Below are positions 1 to 6,552 of a DNA stretch of 24,002 nt, piece by piece. Source of the stretch: Candidatus Saccharibacteria bacterium UBA4387 (lineage in GTDB: Bacteria > Patescibacteriota > Saccharimonadia > Saccharimonadales > Saccharimonadaceae); the NCBI GenBank assembly GCA_002391075.1, contig DGRN01000030.1:1-24002 (forward strand), in the 5' to 3' direction. The translations under genes and the position numbers were made by a program. The notes under the pieces are model-generated. The model worked only from the letters and a program-made list of their open reading frames with translations. It had not been told where the DNA came from and did no database searches. The first letter of the stretch is position 1; the number at the start of each line of letters is the position of its first letter.

Positions 1-240
1 CTTTACCTTCGCGCTTCCTTCGACGAACTCGACTTTTATTCCCTCATTTCGCCCGTTATTCCCGTACGCCACCACTCGCACGCGCAGCTTCTCGCCCAGC
101 GCGTCTTCGTGCAGTTCTGTCCCGCTCGGCCTAAACGCCGTCGTAATGTGCGGAAAATCTACCGCCTTCGCCAGCTTCGGCTCAAAAAATCGCTCAAATT
201 TCGCCTTCTCTATAAAAAACCCGCAATAAATCACCCGCAT
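1..240 (-). CDS. Hypothetical protein, 5' part only (cut by window edge)
   Basis: The minus strand is open from 252 to the window edge with no stop. Two starts are possible: ATG at 252-250 and ATG at 240-238. I prefer 240, because GGAGAG sits about 6 nt upstream of it. About 80 residues are visible, starting MRVIYCGFFIEKAKFERFF. They include PHITTAFRPSGTEL, in which H31-I-T33 resembles the first H-x-T motif of 2H-phosphoesterase-like folds, and later VVAYGNNGRNEGIKVEF. The reading frame is convincing from its composition and ribosome binding site. The function is not: a 2H/RNA-repair-like role is only a guess from one motif, and the second motif would lie outside the window. It is divergent from the rhodanese-like gene, and a possible -10 (TACAAT, 266-261) overlaps that gene's -10 box. 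Confidence 0.6.
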   Translation of the reverse strand, partial: MRVIYCGFFIEKAKFERFFEPKLAKAVDFPHITTAFRPSGTELHEDALGEKLRVRVVAYGNNGRNEGIKVEFVEGSAKVK

Positions 241-241
241 C

Positions 242-270
242 TTACTCTCCATTTTTATCTATTGTATAAT
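242..270 (+). promoter_or_regulatory. Promoter of the rhodanese-like gene, leaderless type
   Basis: A perfect TATAAT lies at 265-270, with exactly 6 nt between it and the ATG at 277. Transcription would then start on or next to the A of ATG, and there is no Shine-Dalgarno sequence. The -35 region (TTACTC, 242-247, 17-bp spacer) is weak. Confidence 0.6.
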
Positions 271-276
271 AAGCTT

Positions 277-1068
277 ATGGGTAATAATCGAAAAAATAAA
301 GTTCCTAAAGACTATGCGTCGCGCAATGCAATTTTACTAATTCCTATATTTATTGCCGTAGCCGTCTGTCTAATTTCTATCTATGTTTTTCCGATTATTA
401 AAACCGATTCCGTTAAAAAACAAGAGCAGGGCAGCGCTCGGTTGGCCGAACTACCACTCCCAGAAACGACCGGCGGCGCACGCGGCGAACTCGGCATCGA
501 CAAAAACATCAACGAGCAAACCATCGATCAATATCTCGGCCGCGCAGATTCCGTCTATCGAGACATGCGCATGCTCGAAGATCCGGGCAACTACGAAGCT
601 ATTGGCGGCGATCGCTACCTCTCTGGCTTCGTTGATGGTTTCGAAGTCGTCCCCTTGCCATATCTGATGCCTGTCACCGGCTTGCCGGAAGCCGTCGGCA
701 ACACCTACACTGGCGACACTCTATTCGGCATCGACGAAAACGGCAAATACTACGCCCGCTACGCCGAATCTATGCAAATTCTCGAAGAACTTTTCCCGAA
801 AGACAAAAACATTTTCCTAATGTGCGGTGGCGGCGGCTATGCCGGCATGACGAAAAATCTCCTCGTCTCGCTCGGCTGGAACGGCGACAAAATCTGGAAC
901 GTCGGCGGCTACTGGTACTACGACGGCGCCCATAACGTCGAGGTCAAAAAGACCGACGAAAACGGCAAGACTACCTATGATTTCGACCTCGTCAAATACC
1001 ACAACATCGAATTCGACAAACTCACCCCGCTCGCCTACGTTGCAAATCTGGCCAAAGTTACCGCATAA
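277..1068 (+). CDS. Membrane-anchored rhodanese-like domain protein
   Basis: The protein has 263 residues. The frame is open further upstream, but ATG 277 is chosen because it follows a perfect -10 box by 6 nt and gives a sensible N terminus: a basic tail (MGNNRKNKVPKDY) and then one membrane helix at about residues 17-40. The rest would lie outside the membrane. The region DSVYRDMRMLEDPGNYEAI (about 91-109) corresponds to the first strand and substrate-entry segment of rhodanese folds. LMCGGGGYAGM, with C183, corresponds to the active-site cysteine loop, followed by WNVGGYWYYDG, the usual last strand. The loop lacks the arginine of classical thiosulfate sulfurtransferases (CRxGxR type), so its substrate is open. 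It could be a sulfurtransferase, a phosphatase-like or a non-catalytic binding domain. It is monocistronic, with the next gene having its own promoter. Confidence 0.7.
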   Translation: MGNNRKNKVPKDYASRNAILLIPIFIAVAVCLISIYVFPIIKTDSVKKQEQGSARLAELPLPETTGGARGELGIDKNINEQTIDQYLGRADSVYRDMRMLEDPGNYEAIGGDRYLSGFVDGFEVVPLPYLMPVTGLPEAVGNTYTGDTLFGIDENGKYYARYAESMQILEELFPKDKNIFLMCGGGGYAGMTKNLLVSLGWNGDKIWNVGGYWYYDGAHNVEVKKTDENGKTTYDFDLVKYHNIEFDKLTPLAYVANLAKVTA

Positions 1069-1070
1069 CT

Positions 1071-1099
1071 TTGCAACTCGCCGAAACTAGGTATATAAT
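1071..1099 (+). promoter_or_regulatory. Promoter of the MazG/HAM1 operon
   Basis: TTGCAA (1071-1076), a 17-bp spacer and TATAAT (1094-1099) form a near-consensus promoter. The ATG follows at 1109, 9 nt after the -10 box, which leaves a leader of 0-3 nt and no Shine-Dalgarno site. Confidence 0.75.
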
Positions 1100-1108
1100 A
1101 CAAAACAC

Positions 1109-1414
1109 ATGAATACTATCAAAGAGCTACAGGATCGCGCCTGGCAGAATAAAATCAATCATGGTTTTGACCTTGAAAACGTCAACCACGAATTTTGTCT
1201 GCTGTACGGAGAGGTCGCAGAAGCTTTTGATGCGTATAACAAGAAACAAGAGCATCTCGAAGAAGAGCTCGCCGACATCGGCATCTATCTTTTGGGCTTG
1301 TCGCGCATGTTGAACGTCGATTTGGAAGACGCAATTTTGCGCAAAATGGCCAAAAACGAAAAACGCGTTTACAAGAATGTGAACGGCGTCTTTATCAAAG
1401 TTAACGAAGAATAA
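1109..1414 (+). CDS. MazG-like nucleotide pyrophosphohydrolase
   Basis: The protein has 101 residues, the size of a single-domain all-alpha NTP pyrophosphatase. The family hydrolyses (d)NTPs to the monophosphate and pyrophosphate, removing non-canonical or excess nucleotides. The metal-binding pattern is visible: GEVAEAFDAY (about 34-43) supplies the first acidic pair, and EEELADIGIYLLGL (about 51-64) supplies the E-x-x-D half. It ends in a helix with KMAKNEKRVYKNVNG, common for MazG-like and dCTP-pyrophosphatase-like proteins. It starts almost at the transcription start (see promoter) and is followed after 3 nt by the HAM1-like gene, so the two form a nucleotide-pool sanitation operon. The exact substrate cannot be read from the sequence. 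Confidence 0.8.
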   Translation: MNTIKELQDRAWQNKINHGFDLENVNHEFCLLYGEVAEAFDAYNKKQEHLEEELADIGIYLLGLSRMLNVDLEDAILRKMAKNEKRVYKNVNGVFIKVNEE

Positions 1415-1417
1415 ATT

Positions 1418-1990
1418 ATGAAAAAACTACTATATCTTACGAGCAACCCGTATAAATTCCGGGAGGCTCAGATTGTTCTAGCCGATAAATATCATTTTGA
1501 ACTAGAAATCATGAACCCCGATTTCGAACTTTACGAAATCCAGGCCGCCACTTGTGCCGAAGTTGCCGGCTTTTCTGCTCGCTACGGCGCCGACCAACTC
1601 GGCAAAGCCTGTCTCAAATCCGACACGGGCCTTTACATCGAAGGTTTCGGAAATCTCCCTGGTCCATACAATGCCTATTTCGACAAACAACTCGGCGCGG
1701 AAGCCTTTGTCGAGCTATTCAAAAACGTCGAAAATCGCAAGGCGCGCATAGAACACTGCTTTGCTTTTTGCGAGCCAGGACAAGAGCCAAAAATCTTCAC
1801 AGGCGGCAGCACGGGAACTATCGCCAAAGAATGTCGCGGCGGCGACGGCCGTTGGCACGATTTCTTCTTCATTCCGGACGGTGAAAGCCGAACGCTGGCG
1901 GAAATTGGCGACCAGGACGGTCCCGGCAAGAAGTTGAGCTATTACGGTCATGCCATCGAGGATTTCGCTCAATGGTTTAAGGCTCGATAA
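1418..1990 (+). CDS. Non-canonical purine NTP pyrophosphatase (RdgB/HAM1 family)
   Basis: The protein has 190 residues, the usual length. The family converts XTP, ITP and dITP to monophosphates, keeping deaminated purines out of DNA and RNA. The N-terminal nucleotide-binding signature LYLTSNPYKFREAQ (about 5-18) is clear. KSDTGLYIEGFGNLPGPY (about 67-84) matches the family's D-[SD]-G-L ... G-x-P-G-x-Y-S-A segment, with D69 as the probable catalytic or metal residue. The C-terminal part has the G-GDGRWHDFFFIPDG segment, a divergent form of the usual GFGYDPVF. It starts 3 nt after the MazG-like gene, with AGAAGAA just upstream as a weak ribosome binding site, so it is translated from the same mRNA. 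It ends at a bidirectional terminator. The sequence is somewhat divergent, so substrate range may differ from RdgB. Confidence 0.85.
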   Translation: MKKLLYLTSNPYKFREAQIVLADKYHFELEIMNPDFELYEIQAATCAEVAGFSARYGADQLGKACLKSDTGLYIEGFGNLPGPYNAYFDKQLGAEAFVELFKNVENRKARIEHCFAFCEPGQEPKIFTGGSTGTIAKECRGGDGRWHDFFFIPDGESRTLAEIGDQDGPGKKLSYYGHAIEDFAQWFKAR

Positions 1991-1991
1991 C

Positions 1992-2022
1992 AAAAAACGC
2001 CCCATGTCAGGGGCGCTTTTTA
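1992..2022. terminator. Bidirectional rho-independent terminator
   Basis: The stem CGCCCC (1998-2003) pairs with GGGGCG (2010-2015) around a 6-nt loop. A runs lie on the left and TTTTTAT on the right, so it works for both strands. The TGA stop of the minus-strand gene ending at 2007 lies inside the loop. Confidence 0.85.
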
Positions 2023-2660
2023 TGGATAGGTTTTCGCATCGCTCGGTCCGCCGCGCGCAACACTAGCGCAATCCCCCAGACGCAACCCAAAATCAGCACG
2101 CACCAAAAAACTGACATAAAAACCGGCTGCCTGTAAACCATCAGAAACGGATACGGCCCCTCAAAAACCCGCGCCGCATTCGCTGCAATCGCCACCGTCG
2201 CATAGAGAATCGTCGGCGTAATCCCCCACGCAATTTCCGCCCCGCGCCGAATATTATACTTCTCGAAAAATATAAAACTCGCCACCGCCAGCAACGGACA
2301 AATCGTATGATGATATAGCATTGCGCCGCTCGTCAAAATCCTTTGCAGTCCCCACCCGGTCATCCAAGAAAGCAGAGCAACACTCACGACGAAAGTTAAT
2401 GTCACGCCAATCGTCGCCTGAAACTTCAAAATTTCCACCCAGCGCGGAATCTGATGCTTTCCGCCAAAAATCCGCCGCAGCAAATAAATCAAATACAATC
2501 CCGTCGCAATCATCAACAGCAAATTGCTAAGCTGCGTATAATACACAAAAATCCCAATCCCCTGATGCGCCAGCGCAATCGAAAAACCAACCGCCTCAAA
2601 AACCAAAATCGCAAAATCCAAAAACAGCGCTACGATGTCCAATTTTTTATTTTTGCTCAT
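2007..2660 (-). CDS. Multipass membrane protein, Pr6Pr-like
   Basis: The protein has 217 residues from ATG 2660. A further upstream ATG at 2714 is open but lies across the serpin terminator; 2660 follows a perfect TATAAT by 6 nt and is preferred. The protein begins with MSKNKKLD and has about six hydrophobic segments. Between the first two lies FVYYTQLSNLLLMIATGLYLI; the Y/F-T-x-x-S-N-L pattern is typical of Pr6Pr-family membrane proteins. Later MLYHHTICPLLAVASFIFFE carries two adjacent histidines and a proline inside a helix. The last residues (MRKPIHKKRP) are basic and are encoded by the terminator stem. The biochemical role of the family is unknown, and the assignment rests on topology and short motifs. 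Confidence 0.6.
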   Translation of the reverse strand: MSKNKKLDIVALFLDFAILVFEAVGFSIALAHQGIGIFVYYTQLSNLLLMIATGLYLIYLLRRIFGGKHQIPRWVEILKFQATIGVTLTFVVSVALLSWMTGWGLQRILTSGAMLYHHTICPLLAVASFIFFEKYNIRRGAEIAWGITPTILYATVAIAANAARVFEGPYPFLMVYRQPVFMSVFWCVLILGCVWGIALVLRAADRAMRKPIHKKRP

Positions 2661-2666
2661 GTTTAA

Positions 2667-2672
2667 ATTATA
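2667..2672 (-). promoter_or_regulatory. -10 box, leaderless type, for the Pr6Pr-like gene
   Basis: A perfect TATAAT on the minus strand is followed after 6 nt by the ATG at 2660. No convincing -35 element and no Shine-Dalgarno site are seen. Confidence 0.6.
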
Positions 2673-2696
2673 CACGCCGCCCACCTCGTTTCGCCA

Positions 2697-2726
2697 ACAA
2701 AAAGCAGCCCGCACCGGGGCTGCTTT
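2697..2726 (-). terminator. Terminator of the serpin gene
   Basis: AGCAGCCC (2703-2710) pairs with GGGCTGCT (2717-2724), extendable by two A-T pairs, around a 6-nt loop. On the minus strand it is followed by TTTTTGTT. It starts just after the serpin stop. Confidence 0.85.
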
Positions 2727-2731
2727 CGCTG

Positions 2732-4609
2732 CTAGTTTTTTGCGTCAATTTCGTAGGTTGCGCCAGAGAACCAAATTTCACCAGTCGCCTTGTCGCGAAT
2801 CAGGTAGAAGAATGGCTTATCGAAGGTCAAATCAACCTCGACCACCGGCACGTCAAACAGATAATCGAACCCGTCGCCCGCCGTTTCACCTAGGCCGCCA
2901 AGCGCTGTCGTAGCAGCAGCCTTAATGCCGTCATTTGAGAACTCAATGTCTGCATTATGCATAGCGGCATCAATCGCTTGATTTTCTGCTGAAATCATGT
3001 TTGATAAGTCAGCCTTCTCATGATCAAACACGTCGGTAATGCCGAGTTTTGGCAATTCTTTCGTCAAATCAATGCTAGCATTATATTTGAAGAACGGAAT
3101 TGTGCCGCTGATTTTGTAAACCGAGCCTTCGTCGAAGCTTTTTGGCTCAACCGTCTTCAAATCAGCAATCAAATCGCTGATTTTTTGCGCATCAGTCCCT
3201 GCCAAATAGCTATTCAGATCTTCGTCAGTCGGCATAATCGCCACATACTGCAAGGTTGCGCCATCGTATTCCTTCAAATCCTTTGCGAATACTTTTTCGC
3301 TATCGCTGGTCGTAAAGTAGAAATCGGTCGAATAATCATATTTATGATAATTTTCGTCTAGCTCCTTGACGAATCCATCGATAAACTCACTAATCTCTGC
3401 ATCACTTTTTTCGATTGCGACGCCGTTTTCTGCAGTGCCACCATTCTTGAGCCATGCGCGGTATTCTTTTTCGACAGTTTCGCGAATTTTATCCTCGCCT
3501 AGCTCTTTCAAGATGTCGTAATTCACGACCGAAGCGCCGATTTTTGCTACCTCAACTCCTTCGGTTCCGTTGAAAGAATCGGTCTCGAAATCTCCGTTGA
3601 ATATAGTCTTTACGGAATCGTGATAGTCTTCATGTTTGGTAATAAAGGAATAGCTACGGTTTTTAGCGCTAGTGCCATCGGACGACTGCAATGCATAGTC
3701 CCAGTTCATATCAATCGCAAGCGCATTGATGAGTGCGTAGTCCAAATTTTGCACGGCCGAATCATCCAGCATCTTGTCAATGATGCCAAGCGTCTGATTG
3801 CTAATCCAGCTATTAATATTCTGAGCGTTGGCAAAATCATCAAACACGACATCGGCGCCAAAATCATTCTTCAGGCCGCTAATATAGCTGTCTAACACCA
3901 ATTCTTTTGCGTCGTTGCGCACAAATAGGGCGTTCGCCAATGAGCGATTCTGGCTATTCAAATAGCTCTTCGCCGCATAATCGCCAATCACGTTGTCGAT
4001 TTGCTCCTTCGTTTCGCCATTCGTGCCCTTCGAAAGCATGCTCAAAGCGTACTTAATTGACAGAGGGCTATAAATTAAGTTTTCTTCTTTGCTGTTATCC
4101 TTCAGGAAATACAGGTCGAAATCGCTTAGCTGATTTCCTGCTAGGCGCAATTCACTCGGCTCAAGCTCTTTCTTTTCTTCTTGTGCCGTCTCGTTGTTGC
4201 TCGTATTCTTCTTCTCGACCGGCTTCTCGTTATTGAAAATCCAGGCACCGCAAATAATCAGCACGAAGGCTAAAATTGCCAAAATGCCGCCCAGAATCAC
4301 AGGAGCCTTACTCTTTTTCTGGTTCTCAGCTTCAGTAACTGGGCTCTTGCTTTCGCTCTGCGTTGAACCGGTCGAAATGTTTTCTTCCGGAATTGTATTG
4401 CCTGCCTTCTGGTCTGCCGCTTCGTCAACGGGTGTTTCTTCTGTGCTGGCCGTTTCGGCGGCGTTTTCCGCCTCAGGGCTTACGCTCTCGACCTCTGTTG
4501 TTGGCTCTGGCGTACTTTCGCCGGTCTGTGCTGCCGGCTCCTCGATCGAGGTGTCAACCTTTTCCTCTGCGCCACCATCTGGCACGATTTTATCGGCATC
4601 GTTATCCAT
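2732..4609 (-). CDS. Membrane-anchored serpin-family protease inhibitor
   Basis: The protein has 625 residues. Residues 1-100 are an acidic, Pro/Glu/Thr/Ser-rich low-complexity tail with no signal peptide. Residues 103-125 form one membrane helix, followed by a charged linker and a serpin fold from about 155 to 621. Family signatures include IYSPLSIKYALSMLSKGTNG (179-198), NALFVRN (226-232), LINALAIDMNWDY (293-305) and FDKPFFYLIRDKATGEIWF (596-614). The reactive-centre hinge reads G561-I-K-A-A-A-T-T-A, with small residues at P12-P8 as in inhibitory serpins; P17, P14 and P13 differ from the consensus. From P15 to the FDKPF strand is 35 residues against 22 in alpha-1-antitrypsin, so the bait loop is long and P1 cannot be named. 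A further insertion lies around 365-445. The start has GGAG about 7 nt upstream. It probably displays the inhibitor outside the cell. Confidence 0.9.
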   Translation of the reverse strand: MDNDADKIVPDGGAEEKVDTSIEEPAAQTGESTPEPTTEVESVSPEAENAAETASTEETPVDEAADQKAGNTIPEENISTGSTQSESKSPVTEAENQKKSKAPVILGGILAILAFVLIICGAWIFNNEKPVEKKNTSNNETAQEEKKELEPSELRLAGNQLSDFDLYFLKDNSKEENLIYSPLSIKYALSMLSKGTNGETKEQIDNVIGDYAAKSYLNSQNRSLANALFVRNDAKELVLDSYISGLKNDFGADVVFDDFANAQNINSWISNQTLGIIDKMLDDSAVQNLDYALINALAIDMNWDYALQSSDGTSAKNRSYSFITKHEDYHDSVKTIFNGDFETDSFNGTEGVEVAKIGASVVNYDILKELGEDKIRETVEKEYRAWLKNGGTAENGVAIEKSDAEISEFIDGFVKELDENYHKYDYSTDFYFTTSDSEKVFAKDLKEYDGATLQYVAIMPTDEDLNSYLAGTDAQKISDLIADLKTVEPKSFDEGSVYKISGTIPFFKYNASIDLTKELPKLGITDVFDHEKADLSNMISAENQAIDAAMHNADIEFSNDGIKAAATTALGGLGETAGDGFDYLFDVPVVEVDLTFDKPFFYLIRDKATGEIWFSGATYEIDAKN

Positions 4610-4640
4610 CTTAGTCTCCGCTTATGTTTAAACTAAGCTT

Positions 4641-4646
4641 ATTTTA
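4641..4646 (-). promoter_or_regulatory. Possible -10 box of the serpin gene
   Basis: TAAAAT preceded by TGT (an extended -10 pattern) lies about 31 nt before the serpin ATG. This would give a leader of roughly 25 nt that contains the GGAG ribosome binding site. No good -35 is seen. Confidence 0.4.
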
Positions 4647-4674
4647 ACATATTTTTCCGGTTGTTAGCTAGCAA

Positions 4675-4696
4675 CAAAAAAGCGCCACCTGTGCGC
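4675..4696 (-). terminator. Terminator after tRNA-Pro(CGG)
   Basis: On the minus strand a short GCGC/GGCGC stem (4682-4696) is followed by TTTTTTG (4674-4681), starting 9 nt after the tRNA CCA end. Confidence 0.65.
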
Positions 4697-4705
4697 ATTT
4701 TAGTA

Positions 4706-4781
4706 TGGTCGGGGCGACCCGACTTGAACGGGCGACCTCGCAGTCCCGAACCGCGCGCGCTACCAACTGCGCCACGCCCCG
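4706..4781 (-). tRNA. tRNA-Pro (anticodon CGG)
   Basis: The gene has 76 nt with CCA encoded. Acceptor stem CGGGGCG/CGCCCCG, D arm GCGC-AGTTGGTA-GCGC, anticodon stem CGCGG/CTGCG with loop TTCGGGA, and T arm GCCCG-TTCAAGT-CGGGT all pair. The anticodon CGG reads CCG proline codons. The acceptor stem begins with C1-G72 and the discriminator base is A. Confidence 0.95.
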
Positions 4782-4786
4782 ACAAA

Positions 4787-4806
4787 CTACCAGAAAAATC
4801 TGATAG
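4787..4806 (-). other. Hairpin in the tRNA-Pro(CGG) 5' leader
   Basis: Arms 4787-4794 and 4799-4806 pair over 8 bp (one G-T pair) around a 4-nt A/T loop. It lies between the putative -10 box and the mature tRNA 5' end, so it would form in the pre-tRNA leader. It has no T run behind it on either strand and is not a typical terminator. Confidence 0.45.
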
Positions 4807-4810
4807 CTCA

Positions 4811-4819
4811 ATTATATCA
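4811..4819 (-). promoter_or_regulatory. Extended -10 promoter of tRNA-Pro(CGG)
   Basis: TGA-TATAAT on the minus strand is an extended -10 element. Its TGA is also the stop codon of the glycosyltransferase gene, so the tRNA promoter begins inside the preceding gene. The -35 region is poor. Confidence 0.6.
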
Positions 4820-6355
4820 CGATTTTGCCCGCTCGAACAGATAAACGCGATACTTATCGCCATTATTATAAACTTGCAAATCGTAATAGTTGCTGACATG
4901 ATAACTGTCGCCGAACGGTGCTGGCTCCTCTTCCGTCTTTTCGTTCGAAACATACCAAATCCGCTCATGCTCATTTACGAACGCTTCTTTATCGTTAATC
5001 CGGCCAAAATATGTGTCGCGCAGCGGGTGCAGCGAGCCCATCGAATAATCGTCAACCACGTCATGTGTGAAATATACTTTATTCTGCGTACCAGAATAGA
5101 ATGCCATATCATAATACAATTCCGTCCCGCTACATACGATTGGCAGTTCGTTGTCCAGCTCAGCCACCGCCTCGTACAGCTCGCGAGCACTCGGTCTGCG
5201 ACCATTTGACAAATTAACATTTCCGCCAGTATAAAGAGTACTAATTCCAACCACAGAGCAGACAATAACAGAGGAGAGCGCACCAAAAGCTAAGGCATAT
5301 TTTTTCTGCTTCGCAAACTTTTTCTGCTTACGCTTCGAATTTACGCTGTTCATCAGGCATACTGAAGCTACGCCAGGAATCAATGCGGCGGCGCAAATCA
5401 TGGAACAGATAACGTAGCGCGACACGAACATTGGTTTTAACGGCGGCATCGACAGCAATACTAATGTACCAACAGGCACCAGAGCCAACAGGCTCAGAAG
5501 CTTCGCTTTTTTGTGCGTTTTTATAAAAACAGCAAGCACCATCACAGACTCAAGGATCGATAAAATTAAACACCAGTTATTTGTCTTGTAGGCCTTTTGG
5601 TACAGGGTTGCTTCGGTCCAATAATCCATTAGAGTGCCGGCGCTAACCTCGCCAATCCAGAATCCGCCTTGTACTGCATGGAACTGCGTCAACAAGCTTG
5701 GAATCCATGGCAAATAAAGCACGATCGCTAAAACGTAGCAGAGAAATATTTTTTGCGTAAAGAATTTTTTCCCAAAAACTCGCAATAAATAAATTAAATG
5801 CGCAAGCCAAGCCAGTGCTGTGAAATAATGCGTCCACATGCCCAACGCAACTAAAATACCGTAAATAATCCACCATTTTCGCTTGCGATTATCAATCGCC
5901 AAGTGCATAAAATACGTAGCGGCAAAAATTATCGCCGTCATCAGGGTATACATTCGCATCTCTTCGCCGTAACGAATGAAAATTGGCGAAATACTCAGCA
6001 GAAAACTGCTCAAAACTGCGGCTCTTTTTCCGTACTTATATTTCACTAGCAGGAAGACAAAGAGAATAGCGACGGCGCCAAAAATCGTCGCCAAACTGCG
6101 CAGGGCGAAATCTGTCCGACCGAAAAAATGCGCCCAAATTTTCAAAATGATATAGAACAGCGGCGGATGCACATCTTCGGCCGTCAGGCTCCACATTTTA
6201 GCAAAATCAAACCTCGTTATATAAACGCTGAACGACTCGTCGAACCAGATAGACTGGCGCATATTCACAAAGCATAAAATCATGTAGAGTAAGCCAAGGC
6301 AAGCTGGCGCTAGCATGCAAATCGCACGTTTGTGGCGCATAAGAAAATCTTTCAT
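4817..6355 (-). CDS. GT-C fold membrane glycosyltransferase (PMT/ArnT-like, GT39/GT83 type)
   Basis: The protein has 512 residues. The N terminus is a membrane helix followed by SIWFDESFS, whose D39-E40 pair is in the first extracytoplasmic loop, where GT-C enzymes keep their catalytic acidic residue. HPPLFYIILKIW, and GEEMRMYTL after another helix, are typical of the PMT/dolichyl-phosphate-mannose transferase superfamily. About ten membrane segments fill residues 1-375, and a soluble domain of about 130 residues follows. The family moves a sugar from a polyprenyl-phosphate donor to lipid, glycan or protein outside the membrane; the acceptor here is unknown. The ATG at 6355 lies 6 nt after TAAAAT on the minus strand and has no spaced Shine-Dalgarno site. 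There is no terminator before the tRNA-Pro gene, so read-through into the tRNA is likely. Confidence 0.8.
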   Translation of the reverse strand: MKDFLMRHKRAICMLAPACLGLLYMILCFVNMRQSIWFDESFSVYITRFDFAKMWSLTAEDVHPPLFYIILKIWAHFFGRTDFALRSLATIFGAVAILFVFLLVKYKYGKRAAVLSSFLLSISPIFIRYGEEMRMYTLMTAIIFAATYFMHLAIDNRKRKWWIIYGILVALGMWTHYFTALAWLAHLIYLLRVFGKKFFTQKIFLCYVLAIVLYLPWIPSLLTQFHAVQGGFWIGEVSAGTLMDYWTEATLYQKAYKTNNWCLILSILESVMVLAVFIKTHKKAKLLSLLALVPVGTLVLLSMPPLKPMFVSRYVICSMICAAALIPGVASVCLMNSVNSKRKQKKFAKQKKYALAFGALSSVIVCSVVGISTLYTGGNVNLSNGRRPSARELYEAVAELDNELPIVCSGTELYYDMAFYSGTQNKVYFTHDVVDDYSMGSLHPLRDTYFGRINDKEAFVNEHERIWYVSNEKTEEEPAPFGDSYHVSNYYDLQVYNNGDKYRVYLFERAKS

Positions 6356-6361
6356 ATTCCA

Positions 6362-6367
6362 ATTTTA
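6362..6367 (-). promoter_or_regulatory. -10 box, leaderless type, for the glycosyltransferase gene
   Basis: TAAAAT on the minus strand is followed after 6 nt by the ATG at 6355. It lies within 10 bp of the divergent tRNA-Pro(TGG) -10 element, so the two promoters overlap. Confidence 0.5.
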
Positions 6368-6376
6368 GCACAGTTA

Positions 6377-6385
6377 TGGTATAAT
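6377..6385 (+). promoter_or_regulatory. Extended -10 promoter of tRNA-Pro(TGG)
   Basis: TGG-TATAAT is an extended -10 element ending 16 nt before the mature tRNA 5' end. The -35 candidate TTCCAA (6357-6362) is weak. Confidence 0.65.
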
Positions 6386-6401
6386 ACATGCACGAGCCTA
6401 T

Positions 6402-6477
6402 CGGGGTTTGGCGCAGTTGGTAGCGCGCGCGCTTTGGGAGCGCGAGGTCAGCAGTTCGAGCCTGCTAACCCCGACCA
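6402..6477 (+). tRNA. tRNA-Pro (anticodon TGG)
   Basis: The gene has 76 nt with CCA encoded. Acceptor stem CGGGGTT/AACCCCG, D arm GCGC-AGTTGGTA-GCGC, anticodon stem CGCGC/GCGCG with loop TTTGGGA, and T stem GCAG(T)/(C)CTGC all pair. The anticodon TGG reads CCA and, by wobble, CCG and others. Its first 40 bases are nearly the same as those of tRNA-Pro(CGG). Confidence 0.95.
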
Positions 6478-6489
6478 AGTTCGAAAAAC

Positions 6490-6509
6490 GCCCATGCGGG
6501 CTATTTTTT
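6490..6509 (+). terminator. Short terminator after tRNA-Pro(TGG)
   Basis: GCCC (6490-6493) pairs with GGGC (6498-6501) around a 4-nt loop and is followed by TATTTTTTG. The stem is only 4 bp but all G-C. Confidence 0.6.
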
Positions 6510-6515
6510 GTGCAA

Positions 6516-6543
6516 GAAAAATGGGCGGCTCATTGAGTCGCCC
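6516..6543 (-). terminator. Terminator of the DUF218-like gene
   Basis: On the minus strand an inverted repeat at 6523-6543 (GGGCG/CGCCC plus an inner CTC/GAG after one mismatch) is followed by ATTTTTC. It lies 9 nt beyond the stop codon at 6553. Confidence 0.75.
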
Positions 6544-6552
6544 GAAAATAAA

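Noticed and set aside
109..276. Upstream extension of the rhodanese-like gene to 109
   Set aside because: It would overlap the divergent gene at 1-240 and precede the promoter; the translation there is basic and unlike a protein.
4787..4806. Hairpin as a terminator of the glycosyltransferase gene
   Set aside because: No T run follows it on the minus strand and it lies downstream of the tRNA promoter, so it was kept only as a leader hairpin.
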